A stretch of 64,000 nucleotides of DNA, from the NCBI RefSeq assembly GCF_000011485.1, contig NC_005071.1:434001-498000 (forward strand), given 5' to 3'. Shown one piece after another: positions 1 to 9,463 of this stretch. Numbering within the stretch: the stretch's first letter is position 1; the number at the start of each line of letters is the position of its first letter. The notes beneath the pieces were generated by a model. That model worked only from the letters and a program-made list of their open reading frames with translations. It was not told the DNA's origin and did not search any database. This DNA is from Prochlorococcus marinus str. MIT 9313. GTDB lineage: Bacteria > Cyanobacteriota > Cyanobacteriia > PCC-6307 > Cyanobiaceae. The position numbers and the translations under genes are program-made.

Positions 1-406
1 GTTTCCCCAAGGGATGAAAGGGGTAACCCAGGCAGATGCAGCCAAGTACGTTCATTTTGGCTGAGAGTTCATCTGCCAGAAGACTCGCGACTCTGCCTCC
101 CATCGACTTACCGCCAATGATTACAGGTCGAAGCGCAGCTTCGCTCTCGACCTGCTCGAGGAAGACTTGCTTCAATTTCGGCATTCGATCAGGGGGAGAG
201 CGTTTGCCACTAATGCGTTGTTTAGCCATGTATGAGAATTCAAAGCGCACCACTCGCCAACCGACTTCAGCTAAGCCACTGGCCATCGCTGTCATGAAAG
301 GGCTATCCATTGCTGCACCAGCCCCATGGGCTAAGAGCAGGGTGGCAGGTGCAGCGCTAGAACCATTCACCAAGCGTGGAGTGGGATCCATCGATAACTT
401 ATTCAT
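1..406 (-). CDS. Alpha/beta hydrolase, KANL3/Tex30-like (3' end cut by window)
   Basis: The reverse strand reads from an ATG at 406 to the window edge without a stop, giving about 135 N-terminal residues. An early LLLAHGAGA stretch matches the oxyanion-hole turn, and IGGKSMGGR matches the nucleophile elbow (G-x-S-x-G) of the small alpha/beta hydrolase family that includes KANL3/Tex30 and dienelactone-hydrolase-like proteins. A second in-frame ATG lies at 391, so the exact start is uncertain. The catalytic Asp and His would lie beyond the window. Substrate unknown; probably a cytoplasmic esterase-type enzyme. The opposite strand is also open here, but its translation shows no domain. Confidence 0.75.
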   Translation of the reverse strand, partial: MNKLSMDPTPRLVNGSSAAPATLLLAHGAGAAMDSPFMTAMASGLAEVGWRVVRFEFSYMAKQRISGKRSPPDRMPKLKQVFLEQVESEAALRPVIIGGKSMGGRVASLLADELSAKMNVLGCICLGYPFHPLGK

Positions 407-769
407 CTAGGCATTCTCCTGATTTTTGGCAGCTAAGTAGACATGCTTGGTGAGTCATCGTTTTTGTCAGGAAGGAACGGAATGGCTCAACAAATAATCG
501 TAGGTAGCTATTCAATGGGGTTGTGACCTAGGGCTGATCTAATCCCTGACAAAGAGTCTTTACTTAGGTAATTGCAGTTTTTCTAATTGCCTTCCAACCA
601 GAACTCGCAAGCTTGATCGCTTATGCCACAGCGGCAGCAAGCAAGTGATAAGACTGTTAGGAGAGTTCAGCTCTTGACTAAGGGAATCAATCAGAATTCA
701 ACTCTCTCGGAGCAAGGATGTTTGGCAGCTCAACCTTTTCTCAAACGGATGACGCCATTGAAGGCAACG
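407..769. other. Intergenic spacer
   Basis: This 363-bp stretch lies between the start of the reverse-strand hydrolase gene and the 3' end of the exonuclease gene. I see no convincing gene or hairpin. It contains a T-rich 19-20 base segment at 461-479 that recurs almost exactly at 15091-15109 just after the methyltransferase gene. The promoter of the hydrolase gene must lie here. Confidence 0.5.
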
Positions 770-1699
770 TTATGCACTCAATGGCTGCTCCTCTTGTTGA
801 TCAATAGCAACCACTTGGAAGTCAAGCTTGGCGGCCTCTCGATCACTTAAGCGTCGGGTCCAGGCACCTTGAATTGGATCATTCCAACGAAAGCCAGCAT
901 CTTTGGCCAGGTGTCTTTGTTCATAAGACACCTGGGCACGCATCAAACGCCTTGGCTCTAGCCCATGAAGCAGGAGCGTTTCGAGATCCTTGCAACGGGC
1001 GAACACCTCGGCGAGATAAATGCAGTCGGTGAGAGCACGATGAGCGGCCCATACTGGCACGCCATAAGCGAGAGCCAAATCTCTTACAGAAGGCCTTGAA
1101 CGAAGCTGACGATCAACTGGCCAAGCGATGTCTTCCATCGTGCACAGCCAGGGCTTGGAGACAGCTGGAAGCTGATCCTTTCCGAACCACTGACGATCGA
1201 AGCCAGCATTGTGAGCAACTAACAGATCAGCGGCATCCAGTAAGGCTTGGAAATAGTCCAGCCCTTGTCGCCAAGGTTGATCCAAGCGTGTGACCTCAGC
1301 GGGGATGCGATTGATTGATTCAGCCGCATTGGTTTCCACAGGTAGCAAAAAGGAATGCTGGGCAAGCACAGCACGCTGCGGTGCATGGAAAAGGATGGCG
1401 CCAACCTCTAGGCATTGACCTCGCTTCGGATCCAATCCAGTGGTTTCCGTATCGATGATCAGCAGCATCTCTGGCAGTGAGCTCAAAGCTTCTCGATGCA
1501 AAGAAGGCAGTGCTACTGGTGCATGAGGTTGCGGTAAAGAGACAGCCTTTGAAGTAGTGACAGCTTTTGAAGGAGTGACAACTGCCTCTTCTGCATTGAG
1601 ATCTGGGAGAAGATCCAACTGACCAGCTCCAAAGAGATGCTGCTTTGCTTCCCCCACGCCGAGTTCATCAATCGATTGCTTGTATTCTCCCGCACCCAT
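770..1699 (-). CDS. DnaQ-like 3'-5' exonuclease (DEDDh family)
   Basis: 309 aa from the ATG at 1699 (a TTG one codon earlier is less likely). An N-terminal arm of about 75 residues, rich in Ala, Ser and Val with a doubled T-S-K-A-V-like motif, precedes a DEDDh exonuclease domain: IDTETTG at 82-88 (ExoI, D-x-E), VAHNAGFDR at 161-169 (ExoII), and HRALTD at 220-225 (ExoIII, with the DEDDh histidine). After the domain a tail of about 60 residues contains a W-N-D-P-I-Q-G-A-W segment resembling DUF3820-type C-termini of bacterial exonucleases. Likely a Mg-dependent DNA or RNA 3' exonuclease, either a proofreading-type or stand-alone nuclease; it is not fused to a polymerase. Its start is 41 bp from the divergent peroxiredoxin gene, so the two share a promoter region. 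Confidence 0.85.
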   Translation of the reverse strand: MGAGEYKQSIDELGVGEAKQHLFGAGQLDLLPDLNAEEAVVTPSKAVTTSKAVSLPQPHAPVALPSLHREALSSLPEMLLIIDTETTGLDPKRGQCLEVGAILFHAPQRAVLAQHSFLLPVETNAAESINRIPAEVTRLDQPWRQGLDYFQALLDAADLLVAHNAGFDRQWFGKDQLPAVSKPWLCTMEDIAWPVDRQLRSRPSVRDLALAYGVPVWAAHRALTDCIYLAEVFARCKDLETLLLHGLEPRRLMRAQVSYEQRHLAKDAGFRWNDPIQGAWTRRLSDREAAKLDFQVVAIDQQEEQPLSA

Positions 1700-1740
1700 C
1701 AAGGGGCTCTCTAGGGTGCGCCATAGATGCGAGCTTCTGC

Positions 1741-2202
1741 ATGGCCCTTCAAGTTGGTGATAAGGCTCCTGCCATTGATCTGGTTGATCAAAATGGCAAC
1801 AAGCGGCGGAGTAATGATCTCAAAGGCAAAGTACTCGTGTTGTTTTTCTATCCCAAGGACGACACTCCTGGATGTACAGCCGAAGCTTGTAGCTTTCGAG
1901 ACAATTACTCAGTTTTTGAGAACCTCGGTTCTGAAGTCTGGGGGGTGAGTGGAGACGATGACATTAGTCATCGGCAATTTGCAGAACGACATGGCCTGCC
2001 CTATGCATTACTGAGCGACAAGGACAACACACTGCGGCGAGCCTTTGAAGTTCCTCGCACCCTTGGGATGCTGCCAAGCCGAGTTACTTACGTGATTGAT
2101 GGCCAAGGAACAATCCGCCATATTTTTAATAATCTCCTCGATGGTCCTGCTCATATGCGTGAGGCATGCCGTGTCGTGGAGGAAATCAAAAAGAAACGAT
2201 GA
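1741..2202 (+). CDS. bcp: Peroxiredoxin Q / bacterioferritin comigratory protein
   Basis: 153 aa, starting at the ATG at 1741, which puts M-A-L-Q-V-G-D-K-A-P at the usual family N-terminus; an in-frame extension to 1645 runs into the divergent gene and is rejected. The peroxidatic Cys45 sits in D-T-P-G-C-T-A-E-A-C, with the resolving Cys50 five residues on, the C-x4-C pattern of atypical 2-Cys PrxQ. Reduces H2O2 and organic hydroperoxides using thioredoxin, a defence relevant to photosynthetic oxidative stress. The stop overlaps the start of the next gene by 4 bp (ATGA), indicating translational coupling. Confidence 0.95.
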   Translation: MALQVGDKAPAIDLVDQNGNKRRSNDLKGKVLVLFFYPKDDTPGCTAEACSFRDNYSVFENLGSEVWGVSGDDDISHRQFAERHGLPYALLSDKDNTLRRAFEVPRTLGMLPSRVTYVIDGQGTIRHIFNNLLDGPAHMREACRVVEEIKKKR

Positions 2203-2927
2203 CCAGATGGAGACGCCTCGGCAACGTCTGGGGACTATGGCCAGCTCAGCCAATCGCACTGGTCGAGATGGTGGGGGGCAGTTATTTGGCGGCGAGCCCC
2301 CAGCTCAGCTACCGACGATTGCTTGAAGGTTTAGCTGACCACAATCTGGCGGTTCATGCTTGGGGCTATGTGCCAGGCTTCGACCATCAGGCTCAGGCCA
2401 ATGAAGCTTGGAAACATTTGCGTCGTTGTCGACAACAACTTGAGGCCAGAGTCGGAGCCCTTCCTACACCCCTTCGCTTGGGCCATAGCCTTGGCTGTAA
2501 GTTGCATCTTCTAGCCCCAGATGGAGGTCGTAACAGCAGGGCTTTGGTGGCATTAAGCTTCAACAATTTCACGGCTGATCGTTCGATTCCCATGCTTCGC
2601 GAACTTGCGCCAAAGCTTGGCTTTTACACGGAATTCAGCCCAAGCCCTAATGAAACATTGCGATTGATCCGCGAGAGTTACCACCAACCTCAGAACTTAT
2701 TGGTGAGTTTTGGGAATGACAGCCTCGATCAGAGCCCAAGCCTTTTGAATAGTCTCCAGCAGCGAGTGGAAGATGCAACACAAAGCTTGCATCTTCCAGG
2801 CGATCACCTCACCCCAGCCAGTGCAGGGTTACGGCAGAACCTTCTCGGCGACTGGGCGGATGACTCCGCCCGGGCCGAGACTCTCAATCAATTGGTGGAA
2901 ACGATCTCTTCTTGGGCAAGCCCATGA
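2199..2927 (+). CDS. DUF1350 family protein (alpha/beta-hydrolase-like)
   Basis: 242 aa from the ATG at 2199, which overlaps the peroxiredoxin stop codon. The N-terminus W-x-x-x-P-x-x-P-x-A-L-V-E-M-V-G-G-S-Y and the LGHSLGCKLH segment (like a hydrolase nucleophile elbow, G-H-S-L-G) match the DUF1350 family found in cyanobacteria and plastids. No signal peptide or membrane helix. Function unknown; the G-x-S-x-G-like turn suggests an esterase-type fold. It converges on acs with only 12 bp between the stops. Confidence 0.85.
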   Translation: MTRWRRLGNVWGLWPAQPIALVEMVGGSYLAASPQLSYRRLLEGLADHNLAVHAWGYVPGFDHQAQANEAWKHLRRCRQQLEARVGALPTPLRLGHSLGCKLHLLAPDGGRNSRALVALSFNNFTADRSIPMLRELAPKLGFYTEFSPSPNETLRLIRESYHQPQNLLVSFGNDSLDQSPSLLNSLQQRVEDATQSLHLPGDHLTPASAGLRQNLLGDWADDSARAETLNQLVETISSWASP

Positions 2928-2939
2928 ACGAGGTTGTGA

Positions 2940-4916
2940 TCAGGCTCTAAGCCGATCCAGTACGGAGCGATCTTCCAGGGTGCTGGTATCACCCTTGACC
3001 TCCTCTCCAGCGGCCAAAGCCCGCAAGATACGCCGCATAATTTTGCCGCTGCGGGTCTTGGGTAAGGCATCACTGCAACGGATCTCATCAGGTCGAGCAA
3101 TGGGGCCGATCTCCTTGCCCACATGAACACGAAGCTCCTGAATCAAAGCATCACTCACTTCCCTGCTTCCTTCCAAGGTGACGAAGGCCACGATCGCTTC
3201 ACCTTTAAGGTCATCAGGTCTTCCAACCACTGCCGCTTCAGACACTGCCGGGTGACTCACCAATGCCGATTCGATTTCCATCGTGCCAAGACGATGGCCT
3301 GAAACGTTAATCACATCATCCACCCTGCCCATCACCCAGAAATAACCATCACCATCTCGACGAGCTCCATCGCCTGCGAAATAGATGAAACTGCCATCCT
3401 TAGGGCGTAAGTATTCCCAATAGCTCTCTCTAAAGCGTTGAGGATTTCCGTGCACGGTGCGCATCATTCCTGGCCAAGGACGTCGCACGATCAGATATCC
3501 ACCTTCGTCAACGGCTACTGGCTCGCCTTGTGCATCAACCACCTCAGCCTCAATGCCTGGTAGGGGAAGGGTCGCAGACCCTGGCTTTGTTGGCGTCGCA
3601 CCAGGTAATGGGCTGATCATCACCCCACCTGTCTCCGTTTGCCACCAAGTGTCGACAATTGGGCAACGATCACCACCGATGACCTCGCGATACCACATCC
3701 AGGCCTCAGGATTGATGGGTTCTCCGACGGTACCTAGCAAGCGCAGACTGCTCATGTCGTATTGATCGGGTACAGCCCGACCACTTTTCATGAATGCCCG
3801 AATTGCCGTAGGTGCAGTGTAAAAAATCGTGATCCCGTGTTTCTGAATTAGCTCCCAAAAGGCTCCAGGCTTGGATGGGCGTGGTGCCCCCTCATACATC
3901 ACAGTTGTCGCCCCATTGGAAAGAGGCCCATAAACAATGTAGCTATGGCCTGTGATCCAGCCCACATCGGCTGTGCACCAGTAGACGTCTTCGTCGCGAA
4001 TGTCGAAGATCCACTTGAAAGTGAGGTGAGCCCAGAGGTTATAGCCTGCCGTGCTGTGCACAACGCCCTTTGGCTTTCCAGTGGAGCCAGAGGTGTAGAG
4101 CACAAACAGGCGATCTTCACTCGCCATGGGTTCCGCCGCGCACTCTTGCGATTGAGCTGACACAAGCTCGTGCCACCACTGATCTCGACCAGCTTCCATC
4201 ACCACGCTTTCTTTCGTGCGTTGCACCACCAGCACCGACGTCACGCTGGGGCAGGCACCCTCGGCTAATGCAGCATCCACTGCCGGCTTCAAGGCAACGG
4301 CCTTGTCCTTACGAAAACCACCATCAGCAGTGATCACGGCTTTGGCTTCACCATCCACCAAACGATCTCTAAGGGCTTCAGCGGAAAAGCCACCAAAGAC
4401 AACAGAATGTGGGGCTCCGATACGGGCGCAAGCCAACATGGCAATGGCCGCTTCTGGGACCATTGGCATATAAAGGGCAACCAGGTCACCTTTGCCAATG
4501 CCAAGAGCTTTCAGCGCATTGGCAGCCCTGCACACTTCAGCATGAAGTTCTCGATAGGTGAAGCGCCGCACATCACCTGGCTCTCCCTCCCAGATCAGGG
4601 CTGTTTTGTTTGCCTTCGGCCCATTGAGATGGCGATCAAGACAGTTGAAGGAAAGATTTGTCGTGCCTCCTTCAAACCAACGCGCAAAGGGAGGATTCGA
4701 CCAATCGAGAACGCTATCAAAGGGTTCGAACCATTCCAGCTCAGTGCGAGCGGCTTCACCCCAGAAACTGTCAGGATCAGTTTTGGCTTGCTCTGCCATC
4801 CGACGATAGGCTTCCAGGCTTCCAACCATCGACTGTGAGGCCAACTCTGCGGAGGGATGAAAGACGCGCTGCTCCTGCAGGACTGACTTAATGGTGCCGG
4901 ATGGATCAGGGGACAT
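2940..4916 (-). CDS. acs: Acetyl-CoA synthetase (acetate-CoA ligase)
   Basis: 658 aa, the usual full length of AMP-forming Acs. The ANL-superfamily P-loop [11 protein letters not shown] is at 274-284, the TWWQTETGG core motif is in the middle of the protein, and the catalytic/acetylatable Lys is in PKTRSGK at 619-625, so it can be regulated by lysine acetylation as in other Acs enzymes. Activates acetate to acetyl-AMP and then acetyl-CoA in the cytosol, feeding fatty-acid and central metabolism. Starts at the ATG at 4916; monocistronic, facing away from an AT-rich spacer. Confidence 0.97.
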   Translation of the reverse strand: MSPDPSGTIKSVLQEQRVFHPSAELASQSMVGSLEAYRRMAEQAKTDPDSFWGEAARTELEWFEPFDSVLDWSNPPFARWFEGGTTNLSFNCLDRHLNGPKANKTALIWEGEPGDVRRFTYRELHAEVCRAANALKALGIGKGDLVALYMPMVPEAAIAMLACARIGAPHSVVFGGFSAEALRDRLVDGEAKAVITADGGFRKDKAVALKPAVDAALAEGACPSVTSVLVVQRTKESVVMEAGRDQWWHELVSAQSQECAAEPMASEDRLFVLYTSGSTGKPKGVVHSTAGYNLWAHLTFKWIFDIRDEDVYWCTADVGWITGHSYIVYGPLSNGATTVMYEGAPRPSKPGAFWELIQKHGITIFYTAPTAIRAFMKSGRAVPDQYDMSSLRLLGTVGEPINPEAWMWYREVIGGDRCPIVDTWWQTETGGVMISPLPGATPTKPGSATLPLPGIEAEVVDAQGEPVAVDEGGYLIVRRPWPGMMRTVHGNPQRFRESYWEYLRPKDGSFIYFAGDGARRDGDGYFWVMGRVDDVINVSGHRLGTMEIESALVSHPAVSEAAVVGRPDDLKGEAIVAFVTLEGSREVSDALIQELRVHVGKEIGPIARPDEIRCSDALPKTRSGKIMRRILRALAAGEEVKGDTSTLEDRSVLDRLRA

Positions 4917-5192
4917 AAGGCAATCAATGACCAGTGATTTCCCGCATTCAAGCGATTAAGAGCAGGGACTACAGCGCTGTGACACGCTTGTTTAAACGAA
5001 CCCCCGAAGCGACAGTCTCTGAAGGGCATCTAAATGAGTACAAATTGAAAGAGTAAAAATCTGAAATAAGATAAAAATACAAAGTAAAATGATCAATTTT
5101 AAAGTCTTTTCCTATCTGCTTGCAGTCCGCCAAATATAGTCAGAAAATACATTCCTGTTAATGGTGAAAAGAATGCTGGTAGCAGCACAACG

Positions 5193-5510
5193 ATGGACCA
5201 ACTCTGCGGGCAATCTATTAACTCGGAATCACTTCAGCATGACACTTGTGACTGGGTCCTAAAGTCGATTGTAAAAGTGATGCCGGCTGAGTTGATTTGT
5301 GCGATTGATAAACTTGAAAAATGTATTCATCCTCTGAGCTGGATGCTGATAACATATACAGGTGTCGACTTTTATCAGGTCGGCTGTCTTGTGCTTCCAG
5401 AATCTCTTGAAGCATCTCAGCAGCATGATTGCTTGGCGGCCATATTCACTATTTCAGTTGAGTGGAAGCTTAGAGATTTGTTTAATGACTTGAATGGCAA
5501 CTTTCTTTGA
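5193..5510 (+). CDS. Hypothetical small protein (105 aa)
   Basis: An ATG-initiated frame of 105 codons inside the long AT-rich gap between acs and the HAD gene. The protein is mildly acidic with five cysteines and a mixed hydrophobic centre (S-W-M-L-I-T-Y-T-G-V-D-F-Y-Q-V-G-C-L-V-L) but no clear transmembrane helix or known motif. There is no good Shine-Dalgarno sequence upstream. Composition looks more protein-like than its antisense, but with no recognised family it may be a lineage-specific gene or chance. Confidence 0.4.
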   Translation: MDQLCGQSINSESLQHDTCDWVLKSIVKVMPAELICAIDKLEKCIHPLSWMLITYTGVDFYQVGCLVLPESLEASQQHDCLAAIFTISVEWKLRDLFNDLNGNFL

Positions 5511-5884
5511 ATAAGGGGATTGTCTTGCTTAAGTCATCACATCATGCTTGGCCAGTCTGACATGTGTTAGTTTTTGCTTCATGGCAGAGTTGTCTTTGGA
5601 TTGACGATAAGGTCATCTGATGGACCAATAAGACGCAAGTCAAGTAGAGCCTACATCTCAATGCAAAATCGCAGCTTTCAGATGAAAACGCGATAGCGGC
5701 TTCTTTTCATGACTGATGAGCAGTCTCTCTTGCTAGTTGAGTCACTTTTACAGGAAAGGTGTTAAAAGTATGAGTTGAGCCACACAACCTCCTGTTAAAC
5801 CATTGACAACTTGCATCCAATCGAAAATAACTGAGCTGGATATTGAGTTTTAATCAAGTCAACCGAGAGGGTGCGCATTGGTTC
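5511..5884. other. Intergenic spacer upstream of HAD gene
   Basis: 374 bp without a supported gene. The right part holds the promoter candidate listed separately; the rest shows no clear hairpin, repeat or small frame with a ribosome site. Confidence 0.5.
5803..5831 (+). promoter_or_regulatory. Candidate sigma70-type promoter for HAD gene
   Basis: A perfect -35 hexamer TTGACA at 5803-5808 is followed after 17 bp by AATAAC at 5826-5831 as a weak -10. It lies 53 bp before the chosen ATG at 5885. The -35 is convincing; the -10 is poor, so this remains a prediction. Confidence 0.35.
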
Positions 5885-6562
5885 ATGTCCTTCCCTGCGG
5901 CCTGCTTGTTTGATCTCGATGGAGTGTTGTTGGATACTGAACCTCTACATGCTCAGGCCTGGTCTCAAACAGCGGCTGTCTTTGCTACCAGTCTCAGTAC
6001 AAGTCAGTTGTTGATGTTAAAAGGTCGGCGGCGGCTTGATTGTGCTCAGCTGGTCAACAACTGGTTGAACACCCCGGTAGGGATCGAACAGCTCTTAGCC
6101 GTGCGCCAGCCGATCGCAAAGCATCTGCTCAGTCAGGCCAAAGCCATGCCTGGAGCGGAGGAATTGGTTCGCTGGTGCTACGACCACAGGCTGCCAATGG
6201 CCATGGCCTCCAGTAGTACGGCAGATGCCGTGGCATTTAAAAGTATCCATCACAGCTGGCTTGCACAGATTCAGACTCGAGTTCTTGGCGATGATCTATC
6301 TCTTACAGCAGGCAAACCCGCTCCAGATCCTTATCTGCTTGCCGCGCGGCGGCTGGCGGTCAAGCCGACTGCCTGTTGGGCATTGGAAGACTCTCAGGCC
6401 GGCACACAGGCGGCTCTAGCCGCAGGGTGTCATGTCTGGGTGCTGAGCGAAAACGAAGTCCACATCAATTGCGATGGCAAGTTTAAAGATGAGAATCCTC
6501 GTCAAATCGCTCAGTTAAAAACCGTTCTTGACCATCTCCAGCAGGCTTGGGATGCACTCTGA
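5885..6562 (+). CDS. HAD-superfamily hydrolase (beta-phosphoglucomutase-like)
   Basis: 225 aa from the ATG at 5885; a TTG at 5843 would add 14 residues with no family support. The motif I sequence C-L-F-D-L-D-G-V-L-L-D-T-E gives the two catalytic Asp residues, motif II is the A-S-S-S-T segment, motif III Lys is in the A-G-K-P-A-P-D-P segment, and motif IV is W-A-L-E-D-S-Q-A-G. This is the subfamily I layout (alpha-helical cap) of phosphoglycolate phosphatase, beta-phosphoglucomutase and related phosphatases. Acts on a small phosphorylated metabolite in the cytosol; the true substrate cannot be read from sequence. Converges on the prenyltransferase gene with 5 bp between stops. Confidence 0.88.
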   Translation: MSFPAACLFDLDGVLLDTEPLHAQAWSQTAAVFATSLSTSQLLMLKGRRRLDCAQLVNNWLNTPVGIEQLLAVRQPIAKHLLSQAKAMPGAEELVRWCYDHRLPMAMASSSTADAVAFKSIHHSWLAQIQTRVLGDDLSLTAGKPAPDPYLLAARRLAVKPTACWALEDSQAGTQAALAAGCHVWVLSENEVHINCDGKFKDENPRQIAQLKTVLDHLQQAWDAL

Positions 6563-6567
6563 AAAGC

Positions 6568-7539
6568 TCAGTAGAGACGGCTTAAAACAAAATCAGGTAG
6601 TTCCATTAATGCACGCTGGCAAGGTGAATCTGGTAGCCAAGCGATGGCTTCACGAGATTCCCTGGCAAAATCTTCAGCCAACTGACGGCTGCGTGAAATG
6701 GCCTGCGAATTACGCACCAGCTCAAGGGCTTGATCAAGATCGTCCTCTTCGCTGAACTCTCGCTCAATCAGACGAGCTAGAGCTAAATGCTCTTCTAGCG
6801 CATAGAGAGCCGGTGCCGTTAGATAGCCACTGGCCAAATCACTCGCGGCAGGTTTGCCTAATTGCTGTTCACTGCCTGTGAAGTCGAGGATGTCATCGAC
6901 AACCTGAAAGGCGAGTCCAAGCTGGCGACCGAAGTGATGCAGTAATTTCTGATGCTCAACACTCTCACCACTGAGTACGCCGGCAGCCTGCACACTGTTG
7001 GCCATTAGAGAAGCCGTCTTGCAATAGCTCTTCTCTAGATATGTCGCAAATGATTGGCCTGTGTCATAGCGATAGAGGCCCTGCTTCACCTCCCCATCCG
7101 CGAGGTCCATGATGACCCGACTGAGAAGCTTGACCACAGCTAAGTTATCCAGATTAGCCAGATGCCAACTGGCCTGTGCGAATAGAAAATCACCTGCCAA
7201 AACCGCAACGCGATGATTGAAACGGCTATGAACAGTGGCCACGCCTCGGCGAGTGGCAGCCTCATCGACGACGTCGTCGTGAACAAGAGAAGCCGTGTGG
7301 ATCATCTCGGTAATCTCCGCCAGCCGACGATGACGGGCCGAGAGATCACCATCGGCAGATAAAGCTCTTGAGATCAACAGCACAATGCCCGGGCGAAGGC
7401 GTTTGCCCCCGGCACTGAATAAGTGCTCTGCCGCTGCTTGAAGAATGGGATGACCGGCACCAATCAAGCTGCGCAGATCAGTGAGCAGGGTCTCAAGATC
7501 CAGCTCGACCGGCTGCAGCAGCTCAGTAACGGTGGCCAT
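6568..7539 (-). CDS. sds: Long-chain polyprenyl diphosphate synthase (solanesyl-PP synthase type)
   Basis: 323 aa from the ATG at 7539, 22 bp after the murI stop; a longer frame would overlap murI. The first Asp-rich motif D-D-V-V-D is at 88-92 and the second D-D-I-L-D at 216-220, with G-G-K-R-L-R-P for diphosphate binding at 44-50. The residues before the first motif (H-T-A-S-L-V-H) are small, consistent with a long product. In cyanobacteria this family makes the C45 solanesyl tail of plastoquinone, the mobile electron carrier of photosynthesis. Last gene of a reverse-strand run with murI and the amidase. Confidence 0.92.
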   Translation of the reverse strand: MATVTELLQPVELDLETLLTDLRSLIGAGHPILQAAAEHLFSAGGKRLRPGIVLLISRALSADGDLSARHRRLAEITEMIHTASLVHDDVVDEAATRRGVATVHSRFNHRVAVLAGDFLFAQASWHLANLDNLAVVKLLSRVIMDLADGEVKQGLYRYDTGQSFATYLEKSYCKTASLMANSVQAAGVLSGESVEHQKLLHHFGRQLGLAFQVVDDILDFTGSEQQLGKPAASDLASGYLTAPALYALEEHLALARLIEREFSEEDDLDQALELVRNSQAISRSRQLAEDFARESREAIAWLPDSPCQRALMELPDFVLSRLY

Positions 7540-7561
7540 GGATTCCCTCGGTGGAGTGATC

Positions 7562-8368
7562 TTACGAGGCGCAGGCAGGACATTGCAGTGAAACCAACTC
7601 AACTTGAGGACGCTCGCCCAACCATGGCGTAGCACGCGTGGCAAAGCCCTCGGGATTGGCAGTCACGCAGAACCGTGTAGAGGTCAGCGACAGTGATGTT
7701 CCTAATGGGATCGTTGGGCTACCCAACAGAACATCCAGCTCGCGGGCCACACCGATAGCAGGATCAATCAAGCGCACATCTTGCGGCAAAATCTGACGTA
7801 AGATCGGTTCAAGAAGAGGATAGTGAGTGCATCCGAGAACCACTGCTTCCACCTGTGCAGCCAAGAGTGGATTCAGATACTCACGCGCCGCCTGATAAAG
7901 CTCCTCGCTGCTGAGTTGACCAGTCTCAATCAATGGCACAAAGGCCGGACATCCCTGCTCAATAACCATCGTGCCTGGTCGAGAGATCTCAATTTGTTTG
8001 CCATATGCGCCTGATGCAGCAGCAGCAGGAGTGGCCAGTACTCCCACACGCTCTTCCGAAAGCATGTTGGCTGCTGCCTCAATCAACCTCACGACAGGGA
8101 TCCTTCCCGCAACCGCTTCAGCCACATCAGAAGCCAACGCATTCGTGGTGTTGCAAGCCATCACAACCGCAGTCACTTGCTGGTCTCGTAACCACTGGAC
8201 AACCTCCTTGGCGATCACTCGGATTTCATGCGGCATGCGGTTTCCGTAAGGGACTCGGGCGGTATCACCGAGATAGAGGCAAGGCACCTGCCCATGGCGC
8301 TCCAGCACTCGCCTGAGCACAGTCAACCCACCCACGCCGCTATCAAATAATCCCAAGCGAGGCTTCAA
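7562..8368 (-). CDS. murI: Glutamate racemase
   Basis: 268 aa. The start is a TTG at 8368, because FDSGVGG already begins at residue 8 and no ATG or GTG precedes it. The catalytic pair is Cys72 in M-A-C-N-T-T-N-A and Cys180 in L-G-C-T-H-Y-P. It interconverts L- and D-glutamate and supplies D-Glu for peptidoglycan. The TTG overlaps the TGA of the upstream amidase gene in a 4-base TTGA, and a G-rich stretch just before it can serve as ribosome-binding site, so the two wall genes appear translationally coupled. Confidence 0.95.
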   Translation of the reverse strand: MKPRLGLFDSGVGGLTVLRRVLERHGQVPCLYLGDTARVPYGNRMPHEIRVIAKEVVQWLRDQQVTAVVMACNTTNALASDVAEAVAGRIPVVRLIEAAANMLSEERVGVLATPAAAASGAYGKQIEISRPGTMVIEQGCPAFVPLIETGQLSSEELYQAAREYLNPLLAAQVEAVVLGCTHYPLLEPILRQILPQDVRLIDPAIGVARELDVLLGSPTIPLGTSLSLTSTRFCVTANPEGFATRATPWLGERPQVELVSLQCPACAS

Positions 8369-9459
8369 CGGACCCCCTGCAAATAGTTGAGGATGCCAGT
8401 AGCAATAGCCAGAGCCAACTTGCGGCGATGGGCTGCTGAAGCCAGCCGAGGAGCATCTAGCCGTCCTGTTAAAAAACCTGTCTCAACTAGGGCGGAGGGC
8501 ATTGTGGTTCGCCGGATGACAAAGAAACGGCCCCGTCTGACCCCTCTGTTGGGGCTCCCAGGGGAGACGTTCAGCACCTGTTGCTGGATATGAGACGCCA
8601 ACCTGGCTGAACGGGAATCAGAGAAATAGAAAGTTTCGATTCCATTGACCTGTGGTCTGGACATGCTGATGGCATTGGCATGAATGCTTACAAATGCAGT
8701 AGCACCTACTCGATTGGCGATCGCCACTCTTGGCGGTAGATCCAAATCCACATCAGCTGTGCGGGTCATGATGACCTGCACCCCTCGAGCTTCTAATAGC
8801 TGGGCCACCTGAAGGGAAACATCGAGAACAACATCCGTCTCACGTAGACCGCGAATCCCTATAGCACCAGGGTCTGGACCACCATGACCAGGGTCAATGA
8901 CAACTCTAAAGCGCCCGCGGGGAACATTCGGCAAACCAGAGGCATTGATAGGCGTCCGTGTGGGTGTAATCCGGATTCCAGGAGCCCATCGGCTCAAAGT
9001 TGATGCTGTCAGGTCTCCTTCACCGATAGGGCGAAGCCCGCGGGTCGGTAAGCCTTCGAAGTTGAGCTTCCAGCGGTCCGGAGAGGTTCCTATCAGCTTG
9101 AGCTGATTTGGATTCAGAGAGATTGATGGTTTGAACTCAATCACCAGTCGAGTTGAGCCAGGCGTTGGTATCCCCAAACGAATTGCACGCACCGGCCCGC
9201 TACCCCGCAGGCTGCGGGAGCGGCTCAATTCTCCAGGAAAATCAATCCAGACCTTTGCTCCTTGGGCCCCATCCGCTGGTTGAAAGAACGCTTCTAGACG
9301 AGCCCCTCTTGATGTACGCAACTGCAACACCCCGTCGATTCCAAGTGCCCAGGCCGCTAAAGCACTTGCCGCTCTGGCCGGCAACGCTGCCAAAACCAAA
9401 GGGATCTGCAAGGCACCAACCACCAGCAGGATGAGAGGGCGGGATGGAGCCGAGGCCAT
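8365..9459 (-). CDS. N-acetylmuramoyl-L-alanine amidase (Amidase_3, AmiC-like)
   Basis: 364 aa from the ATG at 9459. Residues 8-35 form a hydrophobic signal peptide or anchor ending in an Ala-rich site, so the enzyme is exported. Residues about 40-140 are an AMIN-like beta domain (V-W-I-D-F-P-G, R-L-V-I-E-F). The catalytic Amidase_3 domain starts at VVIDPGHGG (zinc His in D-P-G-H-G-G at 189-194), has SIHANA at 258-263 and VETGFLTG near the C-terminus, which supplies the catalytic Glu. It cuts the amide bond between MurNAc and the stem peptide during division or wall turnover in the periplasm. Coupled to murI downstream and only 4 bp after the nitrilase-family gene. Confidence 0.93.
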   Translation of the reverse strand: MASAPSRPLILLVVGALQIPLVLAALPARAASALAAWALGIDGVLQLRTSRGARLEAFFQPADGAQGAKVWIDFPGELSRSRSLRGSGPVRAIRLGIPTPGSTRLVIEFKPSISLNPNQLKLIGTSPDRWKLNFEGLPTRGLRPIGEGDLTASTLSRWAPGIRITPTRTPINASGLPNVPRGRFRVVIDPGHGGPDPGAIGIRGLRETDVVLDVSLQVAQLLEARGVQVIMTRTADVDLDLPPRVAIANRVGATAFVSIHANAISMSRPQVNGIETFYFSDSRSARLASHIQQQVLNVSPGSPNRGVRRGRFFVIRRTTMPSALVETGFLTGRLDAPRLASAAHRRKLALAIATGILNYLQGVR

Positions 9460-9463
9460 TGGC

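Noticed and set aside
36-410. Open forward frame of 124 codons
   Set aside because: The reverse strand carries a clear alpha/beta hydrolase here; the forward product has no domain and odd composition.
623-850. Forward frame of 75 codons running into the exonuclease gene
   Set aside because: No ribosome site or motif, and the right part is antisense to the exonuclease C-terminus.
4715-4740. GGTTCGAACC-like sequence
   Set aside because: Lies in the acs coding region; flanks cannot form acceptor and anticodon stems.
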